NCBI GenBank assembly: GCA_903995115.1
Contig: LR877148.1
Location: forward strand, 436,501-500,500
Origin: Angomonas deanei
Taxonomy: Eukaryota; Euglenozoa; Kinetoplastea; Trypanosomatida; Trypanosomatidae
Direction of reading: 5' to 3'
Length of the DNA stretch: 64,000 nt
The position numbers and the translations under genes were made by a program. The notes under the pieces were generated by a model. The model saw nothing but the letters and a program-made list of their open reading frames with translations, was not told the DNA's origin and did not search any database. Below are positions 61,015-64,000 of this stretch, piece by piece; within the stretch, counting starts at the first letter, position 1; each line of letters starts with the position of its first letter.

Positions 61015-62229
61015 ATGGCTCCCAAATCTTTTATTGCTGCACTTGTGTTGATTTGTGTTCTTTTGCTGACACCATCGGTGTACGGTTTCCCGTTTTCAAA
61101 GGAGTCTGGCGTGACGGAGTTGACCCCTGCCACATTTTCCAGTTTTATTGACACCCACAAGCCCGTGGTCATTCTGTTCTACGCACCGTGGTGTGGTCAC
61201 TGCAAGAACTTTCACCCCGAGTATGAGAAGTTTGCACGGCTGGTGAAGGGCTCCATCCGGGTGGGCGCCGTGAACGCGGATACACACTCCTCCTTAGGTC
61301 AGCAGTTCTCCGTGCGTGGGTTTCCCACCATCAAGTACTGGAGCAGTGGCAAGAACAATGCGCCGGTGGACTACAACAACCAACGGTCGGCCGGGGCACT
61401 GCAGCAAACCGTCCTCGGCGATGTCTCCCAGGCACGTGTGAAGAAGGCCAGTGGGAAGGACGAACTGGAAAGCATCGTTCGTTCCGCTCCCCACAAGAAG
61501 GCGGCGGTGCTCATCTCCTCCAAGACCAAAGTCCCTGCACTCTTCTCCATCGCCTCCCTGTCCCCCAAGCTGAAAGACATCATCTTTGTGTTTGTCGGTG
61601 GGGTCACTGCGGACAAGTACGCCGAACTCGGGGTGTCCACCAGCCCCACCATCCTTTTCATCGAGGACGGCGGTGAGGGACTGAAGCGGACGGTATTCAA
61701 GGGGAAGGAGATTGCCTATGATCCGATCGCCCGCTTCTTCCTCGACTGCGCCACGAACGGAACCTCCACGGAGGAGACCGACAACGCCGCGCCCGCCGCG
61801 GAGCCGGAGCACAATGAGCCGAAGGCGAACCCGCCTCTCGCCCCGGAAGCGCTGGCCAAGAACTCTCTCCGCGACTTCTGCACACACAGCTCCGTGAAGG
61901 TGAACGGTAAAATTCCGCTGTGTGTCATTGGCCTCCAGCGCACCATCGACTTGAATGCTTTGCATGATACATTCAGTCGAGATTCCGTTCTATTCTTCGA
62001 CGCCTCCGGTTCATTGGGGGAGTTGAAAACGGCGCTGAAGGACGACTTTTCCTTTACGGATGGGGAAATCGACAAACTGCTGGAGAAGAACACGGTGGTG
62101 GTGTTCCGTAGTAGCAAGAAGAATCTGGTTCGCTACACGGGCGACGCTGCGGGGACCACCGCCGAGATCAATGACTTCCTTCAGCACGTGTTAAACGGTG
62201 AGGTGAGGCTTCTGAAAAAGACCCTTTGA
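61015..62229 (+). CDS. Protein disulfide isomerase
   Basis: 404 residues. Signal peptide MAPKSFIAALVLICVLLLTP. A thioredoxin domain follows, with FYAPWCGHCKNFHPEY; the CGHC redox site is C60-C63. VRGFPTIKYW gives the cis-Pro strand. A second thioredoxin-like region (about 270-400) has no CxxC. The family assists oxidative folding in the ER. No KDEL-like tail is present (ends LLKKTL), so retention must differ or the protein may not stay in the ER. Similar to PDIA6/P5-type proteins. Confidence 0.85.
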   Translation: MAPKSFIAALVLICVLLLTPSVYGFPFSKESGVTELTPATFSSFIDTHKPVVILFYAPWCGHCKNFHPEYEKFARLVKGSIRVGAVNADTHSSLGQQFSVRGFPTIKYWSSGKNNAPVDYNNQRSAGALQQTVLGDVSQARVKKASGKDELESIVRSAPHKKAAVLISSKTKVPALFSIASLSPKLKDIIFVFVGGVTADKYAELGVSTSPTILFIEDGGEGLKRTVFKGKEIAYDPIARFFLDCATNGTSTEETDNAAPAAEPEHNEPKANPPLAPEALAKNSLRDFCTHSSVKVNGKIPLCVIGLQRTIDLNALHDTFSRDSVLFFDASGSLGELKTALKDDFSFTDGEIDKLLEKNTVVVFRSSKKNLVRYTGDAAGTTAEINDFLQHVLNGEVRLLKKTL

Positions 62230-62543
62230 TGTGCATTTTTACTATTATGTTTTGGATGAAAATATGAATTCATATTTATCTTGTGGGCTTTTTTTTTTTT
62301 TTTCTATTTCTGGAATTTCATTCTCCGTCTTCTCACGACGTATTCATTTTCCGTCCCGTGGCTCGCTTCGAAGGTCCCCCATTGAAATACATATTTTACC
62401 TTTTCATCCTTTGCAGTCTCTTTTTTTTTTTTTTTAGTTATTGTAAAGTCTTTTGATTCACAAAAGAGGAAGAAACGTATAGTTTATCCAATACCATATA
62501 TATCAAATAATTAAATACACAAAAAAGTAAAACAAATAAAAAA
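62230..62543. other. Intergenic spacer
   Basis: No gene seen. Two T runs of fifteen or so bases and a C/T tract; AT-rich. Confidence 0.5.
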
Positions 62544-63941
62544 ATGAGTACAAAACCCGTATCGAACAAGCCCGTCAAGGCTCCCCAGGTAGACGCAGCG
62601 CCGGACATCTCCAAGACCAAAGCCCCCCGCACCTCCACCCACTCCAAGGACGTGCGAGGAAAGGAAGAAACGAAGGCAGCCTCATCCGTAGTGAAGCGAG
62701 AAAAGCCGGTGGTGGCCAGTAAACCAGCGCACAAGGACCCCGTTAAGGGAGATGCCCGCAGAGCCCCCACAGCGGAGCGAAAAGGTCGTGGCAAAGCCAA
62801 AGGAGCGTAGTGAAGTGAAGTCGAAGGAAACCAAACCCAAGACGAGCGAGACCAGCGTAGCCAAGAAGCCAAAAGAGAAGGCGGAGGTACCCGACCCACA
62901 GCCCGACGACCACTACCCCCGTCCTACCCCAGTGAATGTTCTCCTCACCTCCATTTCATCCTGCTCCGATAAAGGGAGCTCCCACGGCAAGCGCGGCCCC
63001 CTCCTGGTTTATCGCAGCCCAAGTACGGCGACCCCAACCCCATGACCCCCGACGCGGAGGAGGACATTGTCGATTCTAGTAGGAGTTTCCTCACACGGCT
63101 TTCCCTGGAGGAGGCGGTCGCCGTGCTGCACCGTCTGCAGGAGCTCATGATGCGCCACATCGCCACGGTAACGGACTCCGCCAACAATCTCCCCCCGCGA
63201 GAGGCGCTTCCGTCCATTCCTGAGATTGACCCATTTAAGCTGAGTAAGCGCCCACTGGAGGAGATTGCGGAGGAGCTGTCCAAGCAGCTGCAGGAGCTGG
63301 TCGATGCCTACGAGGCGTCCTCGGCGGCCGATAGATCCCTCATGGGGTTTAGAGACCGCAAGCCGACGGAACCGTTCGTCGGCGGAAGTGAGATCAACAC
63401 CACGTTCGGACCACTAGTGGACACGCAGTCTGGGCAGAAGACGCACGACGCCACCTTCGGTCCCATGTTCAACACCAAGGTGATCGGCACCACCGACGGC
63501 GGGGCGGAGGAGGAGAAGCGAGCGACCGGACAGGAAGGGCAGTCCTCCGTCTTTGGAGAGATGTACTCCACTCAGTACACGTACCCCAACGGTACCGTCA
63601 TTAGCTTCCCCAAGTCCACTTTCGGGGAGATGGTCGACACGAAGAGCGCCGCTAGTGTGTGCATCCCTCGCGTGAGTATCTCGCGGGACCGGAAGGCGAT
63701 TGGTACACAGACAGACCCGTTAGACATCCCAGCGGCCGATCCTGCTAGCACCACCACCACGCAGTCCAAGACTGGTGCGCCGATGGACAGGGCGCTCCTC
63801 GACCGTTATCTCAAGGCCTTGGAGGGTAGACTCTCCCAGAAGGAACAACTAGACGCATTGCGAGAGGCCAAGCGAGATTTACGGAAAGATGCCGGGGCAG
63901 AGTCGTTAAACCACTTAGCATTCCAGCAAAAATTAAATTAA
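62544..63941 (+). CDS. Lys/Pro-rich protein with TFG(P/E) repeats, frame broken twice
   Basis: About 465 residues in three frames. The first 160 residues are Lys/Ser/Pro-rich and basic. A helical stretch follows (SLEEAVAVLHRLQELMMRH). Then four short repeats: TFGPLVDT, TFGPMFNT, VFGEMYST and TFGEMVDT, about 25 residues apart. The C-terminus is a coiled coil. Frame changes at CCCCC 62764-62768 (one extra) and CCC 63018-63020 (one missing) each resolve by one base to RAPQRSEK and RSPKYGDPNPM. The repeats and basic start recall microtubule- or flagellum-associated proteins, but I recognise no family. Confidence 0.6.
63394..63641 (+). repeat. Four protein-level TFG(P/E)M(V/F/Y)xT repeats
   Basis: Units begin near 63397, 63447, 63543 and 63612 and encode (T/V)FG(P/E)(L/M)(V/F/Y)(D/N/S)T. 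They diverge at the DNA level, so they are old. Confidence 0.6.
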
Positions 63942-64000
63942 ATAATCATTAAAAAAAAAAATAGACAGTAGCGGTTTAACCGTTCTGACAAACGAAGACT

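Noticed and set aside
62231-62437. 68-codon frame after the PDI gene
   Set aside because: Starts with the PDI stop context and is dominated by Phe from T runs.
22508-63941. Euplotes-like programmed +1 shifting as a general rule
   Set aside because: Seven of the fifteen sites need the opposite shift, and the one near 19392 is hundreds of bases from a stop.
1-64000. tRNA, rRNA, CRISPR, transposon or virus-like element
   Set aside because: No cloverleaf B-box patterns, repeat-spacer arrays, terminal repeats, reverse transcriptase, integrase or capsid-like proteins were seen on either strand.

Overview
The window looks like part of one directional, polycistronic gene cluster from a flagellated euglenozoan, most likely a kinetoplastid. 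All 36 supported genes lie on the + strand. Almost all lack introns. They are separated by AT-rich spacers of about 70-820 bp with long T and C+T runs, and many starts follow a polypyrimidine tract plus AG, the layout of SL trans-splice acceptors. No convincing minus-strand gene, tRNA, rRNA, transposon, retroelement or CRISPR array was seen. A CCDC146/MBO2-type axonemal protein and a centrin argue for a flagellate. An AP-2 sigma subunit argues against an African trypanosome. The species cannot be named from sequence alone.

Layout. 1-8.6 kb: tandem PP2C phosphatases (the first cut by the window edge), a Seh1-like WD40 protein, an LRR protein and CCDC146. 8.8-16.6 kb: an unknown acidic-tailed protein, a small membrane protein, ribosomal protein eL33, a GTPBP1/2-like GTPase and a signal-peptide membrane protein with a degenerate M64 peptidase domain. 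16.9-26.5 kb: a Sec7 ARF-GEF, a zinc-finger protein, a Zn-finger/TPR/J-domain co-chaperone and ALG2. 26.6-36.9 kb: a class IV aminotransferase-like protein, centrin, a histone-fold protein, a coiled-coil protein, AP-2 sigma, EMC5, a probable bL32m and several unknowns. 37-50 kb: twinfilin, an unknown, an EHD-like GTPase, a Prp43/DHX15 helicase and a long Kelch protein. 50.4-64 kb: a GH65 plus HAD-like fusion, a small membrane protein, PDE12, a Ser-rich protein, a CorA-type Mg transporter, a PDI and a protein with TFG(P/E) repeats.

The genes form no single pathway. As usual for such clusters, mixed housekeeping functions share one strand: ER and glycosylation (ALG2, EMC5, PDI), vesicle traffic (Sec7, AP-2 sigma, EHD), RNA and translation (Prp43, eL33, bL32m, GTPBP-like) and flagellum/cytoskeleton (CCDC146, centrin, twinfilin).

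Nine genes are split by fifteen single-base frame changes, almost all at short homopolymers and in both directions. This most simply reflects uncorrected indels in the assembly. Features for those genes give the whole span. Other points of interest are two probable pseudoenzymes (M64-like and GH65/HAD), a GTPase with an altered switch II, a candidate cis-intron sharing its 3' site with a trans-splice acceptor, and an EHD protein without an EH domain.
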